A stretch of DNA of 64,000 bases. It comes from Dysidea avara (lineage: Eukaryota > Porifera > Demospongiae > Dictyoceratida > Dysideidae). Shown here one piece after another: positions 1 through 9,003 of this stretch; the first letter of the stretch is position 1; each line of letters opens with the position of its first letter. Made by a program: the position numbers and the translations under genes. The notes under the pieces were generated by a model. That model did no database searches. It had not been told where the DNA came from and saw only the letters and a program-made list of their open reading frames with translations. The stretch spans positions 7,240,694 through 7,304,693 of the forward strand of contig NC_089285.1 in the NCBI RefSeq assembly GCF_963678975.1. Direction: 5' to 3'.

Positions 1-216
1 AGTTCACCAACACCATCTATATATATATTCAAAAGCTTTGACTATGGTTCCTAGTGTTCACCATCGGAGTCATTCACACACAGAGTGATTTTGAGGGTGA
101 CAACTAGCCCACCACAGTCAATAGACTAACACTGTCACATGTGTCACTAACATAGTCCTGGGTATCAACTCTTGTAAAGGTCACTGAATTGTGTGACTTT
201 GAGAGTTGATGTCTGG
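1..216 (+). repeat. Dispersed repeat family R1, copy 1
   Basis: The same sequence occurs in reverse complement at about 16895-17100 and, shortened, at 55745-55861. It carries a central block reading GTGACAACTAGCCCACCACA and a right part that can fold on itself (ATCAACTCT near 168 pairs with AGAGTTGAT near 203). The left boundary lies at or beyond the window edge. No coding frame is visible; it looks like a non-autonomous element. Confidence 0.8.
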
Positions 217-1170
217 TTAACTATGCTGAACTGTTACTATACATCTTTACACATTGGTTTATTTTTCTAACGAACAAAGTGGCTTTAGCTAGTATGTATG
301 TACGTGTCTCACTGGTGGTTTCATTCTCACAAATCTGTAAACCATTTTACTACTTATGGTTTCTAAGTGATGTGTCACATTTAATAACTCTGCTGTTCTT
401 CAAGGAGGGAAGTACTGAAATGATCATGGTAATTATAAGATTTACTGCTACCACCTCATACACGTGCACCGATTAACACACTGACTAAACACTAAACAGG
501 TGTGCAGCTGCAGACACGGTTACTGTTTTAACCGATTACCAACATTTCTAGAGCCACAAAAAGAGTTGTGATGTCCACACAAACAGTAAAATTATTACAA
601 CCTTATTTGTGAGAGCCACCATTTTTGTTCATGAGACTCTCCCACACAGTCAACAAAAAGATACTTAGCAGATTCCTAGCTATTGCTTGTAAATCACCAC
701 AAGGTATTATTTTGACAACAACTGCTGGACCAGTGCAATTATGTGTGGGTAAGTATTGCAAACACATGCTTACAGGGTATATGCCAGCATGTTCAGTCCT
801 GTCACAAGCCAAATGGTTCTAGCTATCAATCGCTTCAGAACTCAGTTTAGCACACTCAATTGTGGACTAAATTTTGCACACAGGTACAAGGTATTATATT
901 TAAGTTCAGCAAAAGGTCAACTATACAAGCTTACAAAGAAAGTTGATTAACTAGTACAAAATGAAGAGACAGAGATATATCAATACAACCTAATGATAAC
1001 ATATAAAAAAGTAGCAACAGAACTGGAAACATTTGACAATGTATACTAATAAGCTACAATAAGTAATAGTGTGTGCATACAAAGAGATGATTAATGTGAA
1101 ATTGTTACTATTTTACAGGCTGCTTCTTCACAGGAAGCCACTACCATTTGAGATCGTCACTTTTTCTTTT
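217..1170. other. No recognisable feature
   Basis: AT-rich sequence with only short open frames on both strands (65-69 codons near 279-476, 603-812 and 625-950). None shows a recognisable domain, and the overlapping frames have no phase-matched introns. I see no gene here. Confidence 0.6.
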
Positions 1171-1179
1171 TGTATGCTG

Positions 1180-1975
1180 GTTTCCTTTAATGATTTCTTT
1201 CTAAATTTTGATGGCTATAGTAACTGTAATTCTTGACAGGCAGTGTAGAATTACAACCCTAGGTCTTCCTCTTAAATATTCAAGTACACGATCATTGTAC
1301 ATACAATCGGTAAATCCTGACATTGCGAAGTTTTGCTTTTAGTATCTGAAATATCTCCAGTAGAAATTCCAAAAGGTTTATTCATAGCTTCTATTCCATT
1401 GTTGGTATCAACAGCAGCATGATATTTGTCATCATGATATGTTCAAGCCCATCTCTAAAAATACATATCTGTACATAACTACAATGTATAACTAGTAAAT
1501 GCAGTATCAATTAACTGGTACAAAAAGATGTATGCATGCACTGCTAAACTCAGAGCAATACAGCATACAGTCAACCCTACTATAGGACAACTGTGAACCA
1601 CTCAGATATTAAAAGTCGGCAAAATGCTCCACAGTACAACAACTAGCTAGCATGTCTCACAGGTTGGGCACCCCAACTTATTTGTTTCCCCAGTTACTAC
1701 CAGAGGAAGTTAATGCTGCTAAATCAAATGCCAACGCACACACATGCACACCTTATCTATTTGTAGCCACTCTTTATCAAACTATTATTTTATTTTTAGA
1801 TTTCTAAACATAGACTACTAAAATTCTTGTGCTTGCTGCTAGGATCAGCAAAAAGTGGAGCATTAGCACAGCTCTGAAATTACAGAAGATGGTCTTTAGA
1901 ATCCCTGAGCTTATGACTTAGTCCATTGTTCCCATGACTGTTCATGATGAAAGTCACATAAATAAATGTCAAGCA
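1180..1975 (-). pseudogene. Decayed MULE-like transposase remains
   Basis: Two islands on the minus strand read like protein although no long frame survives. At about 1440-1375 the translation is YHDDKYHAAVDTNNGIEAMN, which continues in frame towards 1290. At about 1968-1915 it is YLCDFHHEQSWEQWTKS, then stops. I associate both motifs with multicopy Mutator-like (MULE/SWIM) transposases of invertebrates: the first resembles the segment before the SWIM zinc finger, the second a stretch in the middle of the protein. The order on the minus strand (1968 before 1440) fits one decayed gene. Several stops and frame changes separate the islands, so this is a pseudogene. The family assignment is from memory and is moderately uncertain. 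Confidence 0.4.
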
Positions 1976-2435
1976 ATTCTGTTCTGGCTTGCTGGCGGAA
2001 TTCAGAGCCACAGTAGCTCATATTACATGACCTGGATGTCTGATAGCCAGTGGCTCACTGAATTCTTGTTTGGACAATATGCAGGTACATCACCTATTTC
2101 CATACATGTGCAATTAAACACGAAAGTGTACTTTATTCAGTCCCTCAACAATTTAGTTTTCCATTAGCAGCTCTAGGAAATTCACTGCTTCCTTCAATAA
2201 GAGTGATTTTACATATTTTCCAAGGAATGGTTAGTCTTACTATTGCCCAAGTGTGACAGAAATTCTGGATGCTGTTGGCAGTAAAGCATATAGATAGTCA
2301 AAAAAGTTTTCAAGTGTGTGTAATTCACGGTGGTTCCATTCAACACAGTACTAGGTATGTTGCATGGCTATAGCGGGCAATGATATATTGAGTAGAGCTA
2401 GCATCACACATAATAATATGTATTTGCATGATGGA

Positions 2436-2735
2436 CCACAACCTGCAGTAAAGTACACTTGGAGGTTAAAATGAGTGAGATTTGCCTACTTATGAGTAAG
2501 GTCTCCTCTTAGTAGAAAATTTCCTGTAAAAATAGCAAAATTTGCCACTTTTTTGGCTATTTTCAGTTATAGCTCTCCATTTTTGGCCATTAGACAAGGA
2601 TCTGAAGCAAAATTAAATTTCGTGTAAGCTTATTTTTTTAGTAATTGCAACGTGTGAGATGGAAAACAATGTGCGAGACAGCAGTTGTTTGATGCATGCG
2701 TCTGTACGTGATGCGTGAGAGTTGCATTTTGTGGC
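2436..2735 (+). repeat. Dispersed repeat R2, copy 1 (uninterrupted)
   Basis: This stretch matches 39300-39925 in reverse complement. Shared landmarks are the block around 2553-2600 (control-like text 'ggctattttcagttatagc') and the block at 2640-2680 containing GTGTGAGATGG. The other copy is interrupted by a 310-bp element at 39405-39714, so this copy works as an empty-site reference. Confidence 0.7.
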
Positions 2736-3726
2736 ATGTTCAGAAGTTACGTAGATAATTATTGTAAAAGAAATTAATAGTTGAAAATCACAACAACTTA
2801 TAACTATTAACGTATTGTCTATTCTACTCTGCAAAGGGTACTCTTGCTGTCATTGAAGGTGAATTTAGCTGTGTGGAATGTAATGCAGATATATCCGTCT
2901 TCACATGGTGAACCCAGCATGATGATATCTATATAATTACATTTTGTGGCTCTCATAAGATAAGTGTTTTGTATGTTAGCAGGCCAACTTGATTTAATTC
3001 CATGAAACAGAGCTGTGTTACATTTAGACAGGACTGTATTTGTAAACTGGTAATGAGTAAATGTTTAAGTGTTGTGGCAGGCCTGTGGAGATTTATTTAT
3101 TCTGGGGTGTAAATGTTTAGGTCTAAATGTTTAGAACTTATAGTGTTGTAGTGATTGTGTAGTAAAATGTACTAGAAAGTAGTTTAGCTTAGTGGTTAGT
3201 TTTGTGCTCACCTATTCTATTTAAAGGTTGCCCTGAGGATCTGCCATTGCAATTGCACTCTCGGTGGAATTGCTATGAGGTGAGTATTGTAAAATTGCAG
3301 TAGAGGGTATAAATGATACTGAGTAAAATGTTAAGAATGTATTTTCGTTTATTCTGCAGTTCTGTTATTCCGTATTCCGGGTTTTACTGCTTCCCTTACG
3401 CAGGCAATACCATACAGTTCCAAAGAAGTATGGCTTCACTGAGAAATAAGTAAGACATTATGTAGCCCGAGTAATCCAGTATGTAGTATACTTGTGATTG
3501 GCTGTTTTTATCTCAAAATCATCTGTACAGAGATATTGGGAAAATCGACACTTTTTGTAATATCTTGGTAAAAATTTTCAATAGGGCTCACCCATCACAC
3601 CCACTGAAATATGAAACACAGTGACTCAAAAATTAATAAAATGACTCAAAAAATGAAATATTTATTTCAATAACTTGAGTATTTATAAGATATATACATT
3701 GGTCAATAATGAAGTATTTATATAGA
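2736..3726. other. No gene seen; tRNA A-box-like string
   Basis: No open frame of note. At 3185-3200 the string TTAGCTTAGTGGTTAG resembles a tRNA internal A box (TRGCNNAGYNGG), but no convincing B box, cloverleaf or poly-A tail follows, so a SINE head is only a weak possibility. A short direct repeat (TAAATGTTTAG) lies at 3110-3135. Confidence 0.4.
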
Positions 3727-3727
3727 T

Positions 3728-3769
3728 GACTCACAAACTTCACTGAATTTAATTGAAGTTTGTGAGTTA
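3728..3769. repeat. Hairpin, 14-bp arms
   Basis: ACTCACAAACTTCA is followed after about 11 bases by its exact reverse complement TGAAGTTTGTGAGT. A perfect stem of this size in AT-rich DNA suggests the core of a small fold-back element. No terminator role can be argued in a eukaryotic context. Confidence 0.7.
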
Positions 3770-3774
3770 TCTAG

Positions 3775-4105
3775 ATGCATGGCGCCTGGTTTTTAGAAGT
3801 AGCACAACATCAACTTGTTTTATTTTGTCTGCTTTTATCTTTATTTCTCTCCCTTATGGTGCCCACAACATGGTCCTGTTTGTGGTTGCATGTTAACCGA
3901 GGACTCACATGTTTATGTAAGTGTTGTTGTTGCCGGTGCATTTTTAATTCATGCCGGATGGTTTTCTCCCTTAGTACATAAACTGAACTGGAAAATGAGG
4001 ACACTTATGATATTCAGGACACCTTGATGAGTTGATTATTCAGATGTATGGATGTATTTACTGGGTGCCCAGTTTCAGAAGTAGCACAGCATCAGCCAAT
4101 GTGCC
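3775..4105 (+). repeat. Local duplication of about 280 bp spacing
   Basis: The sequence at 3775-3815 (GTTTTTAGAAGTAGCACAAC) recurs with changes at 4060-4100 (GTTTCAGAAGTAGCACAGC). The overlapping 64-105 codon frames in this stretch are on both strands and show no domain, so I do not call them genes. Confidence 0.5.
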
Positions 4106-5140
4106 AGGTGGCCTATTGCTGATAGACTGCTGCCCATTAGTGATGAGGCGGCGGTGGACCCGGCTGGAACCACTCAAAGATGTTCATAAATATTCTGGAA
4201 ATCACCCTATTGCGTTAAAGAGACAAATATTTGTACACAAAATAATACACTTGTCTATTTACATACCTTCTAGTGTTTGGAAGGTACTTGTAATTAACAG
4301 CATAATATTATGTGATGCCACAGCGAGATTGCTGTTTTCCATGGGTTAGAGTACCCCTAGCTAAGTTGTTGAATTATCTAATGGTCATGTTGCTCACAGA
4401 TTTACTAGATGATGAATCATCTCTTATAAGCTCTAAATATGCAAATTAAGGAAATGTTTCCGAGTGGTGCTTATATCATGTCCATCCTCCTCTGTACATA
4501 CATACACACACATTCTAATAGCTATAATATTCTGCAAATAAATAATAAATATGTAACTAACTACATCCACACAATACATCATAATGACATTTCTTTACAA
4601 CTGACAATATAGTACACAATTAACAATACACAATTTGTTCATCAATTCACACCATTGATTCTGTCATTCTACAAAACAAATATATCAACTGGTTAATTAA
4701 GTGATGATGTGTGTGACTTCCAAGTATATAGCATACATACTGACCTCAATATACTACGTAATGACATTACCTTACATCTGACAACATAGTACACAAATAA
4801 CAATACAGAATATGATAGTAAGATGAGTAAGATGAACAAAATGGCATATTTTAAAAGGTATCTTTATCAGTGCCTTTGACTCCTTATTTACTATTGGACC
4901 TATACTTCTTCCAAATTAACTTTTGTAGTTGGGAAGCTTTCTAAGGTGGTGATCTGGTGGGTGTTCTATTAGGATTTTGGCAACTGTAGCCTGAGACAAA
5001 ATTTGTGCATTACACTGTATTAACTAGTCCAAATTCCTGTTGATGCATTGATCACAGTGCGGTTGTGAACATGCATCCTAAACATTGGCCACTAACTGGT
5101 CTAAAACGACTACTCAAATTGCACACATTCGAAATTGCAG
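4106..5140. other. AT-rich spacer with a small local duplication
   Basis: A segment of about 65 bp at 4575-4640 recurs at about 4755-4815 (shared text ATAGTACACAA). A 105-codon frame at 4032-4349 has no recognisable features. Otherwise nothing is seen. Confidence 0.5.
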
Positions 5141-5142
5141 TG

Positions 5143-5830
5143 TCATTTGACTTTGTTAGCTTTCGTCTTCCAAAAGGGTTTATCAGGTGCACAGTCATAT
5201 GAACTATGTTTCTTCATTTGAATCAAGTGTGCCCAACACCTGATTTATTCCTCTGTATAGACCCCTTTGTGTTTTTTTCTTAACTTTTCTTCTATTTCTT
5301 CAATAGCCGCCATTTTGTCAATGTGACTATAATGTCCCCCTTTAGGATGCTTACAGGGTGTACCTACCTTATCCGGCACACAAGAACACTTATCATCAGT
5401 TGTACACCATAACAAAACTTCTTTCTTTCCTCCATAGGCCACATACATTTCCTTGAGATCTGCTTCACATGTAATCCAACGTTTTTTACCTTTTGTCCCA
5501 TGACCTGGCTCAATATACCCATATGCAGTAGGTGAAATATCTTTAAACACGTTGTTGGCCAACTCTTTAAGGGTTTTAAAGGTACCACTCACTCCATGAA
5601 CTTTATGAACCACGTAATCTTGTTTCTTCTTTGGTATCACCATCAGTGAGTACACATAGGGGAAAATTGATGCCGTATAATTAGGCACAGTAGCACTCTG
5701 AATTGATCCAGTGCCGAGTGTGTTCTAAAACATGGAATATTCTAATTAAAACACATTAACCATTTGACTTCTTACCTGAACTGTTGTTGTAGGAAGTAGT
5801 ATGTAATGGCTTAATTATAACAGTCTGGTT
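5143..5830 (-). pseudogene. Uncharacterised protein gene, stop-interrupted
   Basis: The main frame runs from about 5726 down to a TAA at 5247-5245 and then stays open and protein-like to a TGA at 5145-5143. The segment after the stop reads MKKHSSYDCAPDKPFWKTK. This suggests one nonsense change (a CAA-to-TAA change would fit) in a longer protein. The body is Lys-rich, has a Cys/His cluster (CSCVPDKVGTPCKHPKGGHYSH) near the middle of the second half, and then a charged helix. Upstream, MADSKVQHGEEQ starts at 5830 and ends at a good donor (TCAG/GTAAGA, near 5777), and an acceptor TTTTAG lies just before 5726. The exon phases do not match (1 versus 0), which implies a second lesion or a missing exon. 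I do not recognise the function; I have the impression of a multicopy invertebrate family. Confidence 0.5.
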
Positions 5831-5971
5831 CAAGTGTGGCTGTTCTTCACCGTGTTGCACTTTAGAGTCCGCCATTGCCCTGGCATGCATGCGCAAGAAG
5901 TAGCGGACGCAATTTTTAAACAGAAACGAAATCTGCTGTAGCACTTGTATGGCTTGGTGTCTGTCCCTTTA

Positions 5972-6081
5972 AATTGTGGGGTGCAATCTTTCCCAATTGT
6001 GGGGTGCAATCTTTCCCAATTGTGGAGTGCAATCTTTCCCAATTGTGGGGTGCAATCTTTCCCAATTGTGGGATGCAATCT
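5972..6081. repeat. 23-bp tandem repeat, about 4.7 copies
   Basis: The unit AATTGTGGGGTGCAATCTTT plus CCC starts at 5972, 5995, 6018, 6041 and 6064 with single-base differences. It lies 140 bp upstream of the 5' exon of the minus-strand gene ending at 5143 and so may sit in its promoter. Open frames crossing it on the minus strand are translations of the repeat. Confidence 0.95.
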
Positions 6082-6250
6082 AAACTGTCACCAAGGTATA
6101 TTTTATCAGACCTAATGTGATCTGCCTGTAAAAACAGAGCATCTAGACACTAACTATACCCCATCACTCAACATCACATATCTCAGTACTGGAATACAAT
6201 ATTTACATTCAGTAACTATTATCATATAGCTAATTTGTAAATGCTAAAAA

Positions 6251-6985
6251 GTGCAAAACCAAAGCTTGCTGGCAGAAAGTTATGAACGTGAAGGCAACCC
6301 AGAAGGAAAGAAAGCAACCTATGGCGATTTACTTGAAGAAATTGAGGATGATGGTAAAGAAGACGATGAATATGCAGAAAGCTCTGGTGAAGAAAGTTTT
6401 TATGAAATTACTACTAGTGAACCTGAGTCACTGTCATCATCTGATGAAAACAATGCAGAAAACCTTGAAATGGTTCTTCACTCAGCATATACTTGTTCAC
6501 TGCACAAATATAGATGCAACCCAGTGATAAGAAATTCATTACTACTGAGGGACAAAGATTTGCTAGATTCCAATGAAGGTATGTATCCTGTTCTTCGACG
6601 GTATTTACATAATTACATTCTTTAGATATGAAAAGTTCTGATGGTAGTTCTCAACTTTCTGCCTCTCTTGATAGCTCTGGTAGAGATACAGATGAAGATG
6701 ATGCTACAATTGTAGGTGAAATCAAGATTTATAATATTTGTATGGGGGTTATATCAAGGGCGGATCCAGGAGCTGGCAAAGGGACTAAGTTGGGAGAGCA
6801 AACAGACAGACAGACTAAGTTGGGAAAGCATATTCTCGTTATTTTTGAGGCAGCAATAATCACCTCTTAGCCTCACTGTTAAAATTATCACTTTGGCTTT
6901 TGCAGATGGTTGTGAAGCAACTATAAAAGTATTAAACACCAGCAACGCGATAATTAATTTTAGAGCATACAAAGGTGCTGGGTGA
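6251..6985 (+). CDS. Spliced acidic protein, unknown function
   Basis: Three open pieces join through GT-AG introns that keep phase: exon to 6580 (SNEG/GTATGT), intron 6581-6625 ending CTTTAG, exon 6626-6713, intron 6714-6905 ending TTTGCAG, and exon 6906-6985 ending in TGA. Both junctions are phase 1, which is good evidence for a real gene. The first exon opens after a stop at 6243, so its own start may lie in an unseen upstream exon; an acceptor-like CAG is also present at 6273-6275. The product is strongly acidic and Ser-rich (a run of Glu/Asp near residues 25-60, then SSDENNAENLE, then SASLDSSGRDTDEDDATIV), with a short hydrophobic tail. No catalytic domain is seen. It sits just upstream of the inverted PP2C half, but the phase of any join to that exon does not fit. 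Confidence 0.4.
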
Positions 6986-7069
6986 CGATTTGATAGCTGC
7001 TTTGGTAGTTTGACTTTGGAGTTTGCATGTAATAATATGCATATTTTTGATGAGTTAAATAAATTTTAG

Positions 7070-7361
7070 GCCATTCCTCGAAAAAATATTGGTGATTTAT
7101 GGAACATCACTGAAACTAATGATTATCTCATTTCACCAATCCCCGATGTACACATGCAATACTCAGATGACAAAGTTAAGTTTTTGGTCATTGCCAGTGA
7201 TGGGCTGTGGGATGTAATGAATTCACAAGCAGTAGTGGATGAGATTACCAAGGGCATTGAAATAAACATCAGCCATGAATATGTTGATTAAGAAAGCTCT
7301 GAACAAATGGAATGAAAAGAAATGCATTGCTGACAACATTTCTGTGTTATTCATTTATTGA
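7070..7361 (+). pseudogene. PPM1D-like PP2C phosphatase, C-terminal half
   Basis: After an acceptor (TTTTAG at 7064-7069) the translation begins AIPRKNIGDLWNITETND and contains VIASDGLWDVMNSQAVVDEI, the PP2C metal-binding SDGLWD motif. The frame breaks near 7285-7290; one base later it resumes as LIKKALNKWNEKKCIADNIS up to a TGA at 7359-7361. RALGDLW-, SDGLW- and ADNIS-type segments in this order are typical of metal-dependent Ser/Thr phosphatases of the PPM1D (Wip1) group, which act in the nucleus on stress-signalling proteins in vertebrates. The N-terminal half lies on the opposite strand at 8053-7410 and points towards this piece. The N half stops almost exactly where this half begins in the family alignment, so the two look like one gene split by an inversion of its last exon. 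Confidence 0.75.
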
Positions 7362-7409
7362 TACAGAGAAACCTGCTATATTAACACATGTTTTTAATGT
7401 TAATTTGGT

Positions 7410-8053
7410 TGAAACTGGGATGCTTTCAATGCAAGGTTTTTTACATGTACTGCTACAACCTTGTGGGTCTGTCTGTCGTTTCCATACAACTCTTGTGGTG
7501 CCACTTTTTTGCTTTACCAAGGTCCCTCCCAATGCTTCAATGCGTCTAGCCTCCTCCATGTCTTCTGGTTTGTGGTTTTTAGTTATCACCTCTGCTGTTC
7601 GTTTGGTCTCATCACAGCTTGCTTTGTCCATTACTACTTGGGAGTCACCGACATTAGCAATATATATCAACTTGCTGTCTAAACTTCGAAGTATAACACA
7701 CGAAGTTGTAGTTCCAGATGTACTGGGATATCCTTCATATTTTGAAATCCAGTTACTTACAACCTTACGCATTCCATCATGAGTTTGAACAAATCCAGTC
7801 TTGATGCCTTACAAAATATCTTCTGGTTCGCTACTTTTGTATCCATGTATGGACTTAATATTGTCCCAAAGATGGTCACGAGCATATTCGGCGGTTTTCT
7901 CCTGCCATGGCTATCAAAAATGGCTAAGAAGCAGGCTTGCTCTCTAGCGTTTATTTCACCTTTAACAGTATCTTCCATTGTTGGGTGACCTCTTTGATTA
8001 CAAGCACCCACGATACAATATCTTGTGTCTACTGTTGATACATCAAACTGCAT
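7410..8053 (-). pseudogene. PPM1D-like PP2C phosphatase, N-terminal half
   Basis: Translation from ATG at 8053 gives VGACNQRGHPTMEDTV and AIFDSHGRR, the PP2C metal-binding region; the usual DGHGG reads DSHGR. Just after this, near 7897, the frame shifts to AEYARDHLWDNIKSIHGYK and meets a TAA at 7811-7809. It then continues in frame as GIKTGFVQTHDGMRKVVSNW, SGTTTSCVILR, IYIANVGDSQVVM, NHKPEDMEEARRIEALGG and TRVVWKR. This succession matches PPM1D-type phosphatases best. Similarity ends near 7428; the remaining residues to 7347 are unrelated. The start is preceded by an acceptor-like TTTCAG, so an upstream exon may exist. With a frameshift, a nonsense codon, a changed metal-site motif and no C-terminal half on this strand, it cannot make an active enzyme. 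Confidence 0.8.
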
Positions 8054-8385
8054 GTGATAGGCGCTGAAACAAACAGTTGTGGCATTTCAATCATGATCCT
8101 GTGTTTTGTGCAGTTGTGCTATGACAATGAGAAAGAATCGGTGTTAATTTCACTTCAAAATACTAAAGATAAGTAATGTGGTATAATAAAACAGCAATGG
8201 TAACCGTTATGAAAATTTTGCTAGCAGTTCACATGCAACTCACAAGCTGCATGTGAGCGTGGCTTGATTTAAAGTGCAAATCAAGAGTAATTTGAAAGCA
8301 CAGTGTTGCATGTATTCAGCATGTTTTCTAAATGCTTACAAGTAGTGAGCCAATTGCTCTGTGGTTGAATTGCTACTGAAACACA
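8054..8385. other. Spacer without recognised gene
   Basis: No coding signal. The stretch leads into the 61-bp satellite and already contains related words (GCATGT, AAATGCTTAC), so it may be an eroded flank of that array. Confidence 0.5.
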
Positions 8386-8760
8386 TGTATGCAAAATGAT
8401 AGCATAAGCAAGTATTTAGATGCTATTGTTGTGCACGTAAAATGCTTGTATGTAAAATGATTGCACAAGCAAGCATTTAGTTGCTATTTTTGTGCACATA
8501 AAATGCATGTATGCAAAATGACAGCATAAGCAAGCATTTAATTGCTATTGTTGTGCACGTAAAATGCTTGTATGCAAAATAATAGCATAAGCAAGCATTT
8601 AGTTGCTATTTTTGTGCACATAAAATGCATGTATGGAAAATTATGGTAGCATTTTGCATGCACAACAATAGCAACTAAATGGTTACTTATGGTATCATTT
8701 TGCATACAAGCATTTTACGTGCACAACAATAGCAACTATATAGTTGCTATTAAATTATGC
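8386..8760. repeat. 61-bp tandem repeat ending in inverted copies
   Basis: Units start at 8386, 8447, 8508, 8569 and 8630, exactly 61 bp apart. Units 1 and 3 share GTGCACGTAAAATGCT, while units 2 and 4 share GTGCACATAAAATGCA, so the array is really a 122-bp higher-order repeat. From about 8645 the unit reappears in the opposite orientation (GCATTTTGCATGCACAACAA and AAGCATTTTACGTGCACAAC), which makes the array palindromic overall. It flanks the 3' end of the CACTA-type transposase gene and could be its subterminal repeat region. Confidence 0.9.
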
Positions 8761-8799
8761 ATATGAAATAGCTTTTTTTTAAATTTACAGTGCAAATGC

Positions 8800-8842
8800 T
8801 GAAGGTCTGTAGGGATCGAACCTACTCCTACAGTCTGTTTAT
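8800..8842 (-). other. tRNA T-arm/B-box-like string
   Basis: On the minus strand GTAGGTTCGATCCCTAC forms a perfect 5-bp stem with a TTCGATC loop, like a tRNA T arm and pol III B box. No acceptor stem, anticodon arm or A box is found at the right distance, so this is at most a relic of a tRNA-derived element. Confidence 0.35.
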
Positions 8843-9003
8843 AAGTAGATGTTGTATACTATGTATGTTTGAAATGCATGTGTGCGAATTGCTACGATTT
8901 GAGAGCATTGTATTATTGTAGCTATATACAGAAGATATATATTATGCAAAATCATGTACATCAGTACGTATATATATATATAGGTACAATAAGTATGTAT
9001 ATC

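Noticed and set aside
3185-3240. A tRNA-derived SINE head.
   Set aside because: The A-box-like string is not followed by a convincing B box or tail, and no second copy was seen.
6251-7361. A chimeric gene splicing the acidic exons to the PP2C C-terminal half.
   Set aside because: The possible donors before 6985 do not give the phase needed for the exon at 7070, and the acidic frame ends at TGA 6983-6985.
5960-8760. CRISPR-like arrays (regular repeats at 5972-6081 and 8386-8760).
   Set aside because: The units are contiguous without unique spacers and lie in a eukaryotic context.
8800-8842. A tRNA gene on the minus strand.
   Set aside because: Only a T arm is formed; acceptor stem, D arm and anticodon arm are missing.
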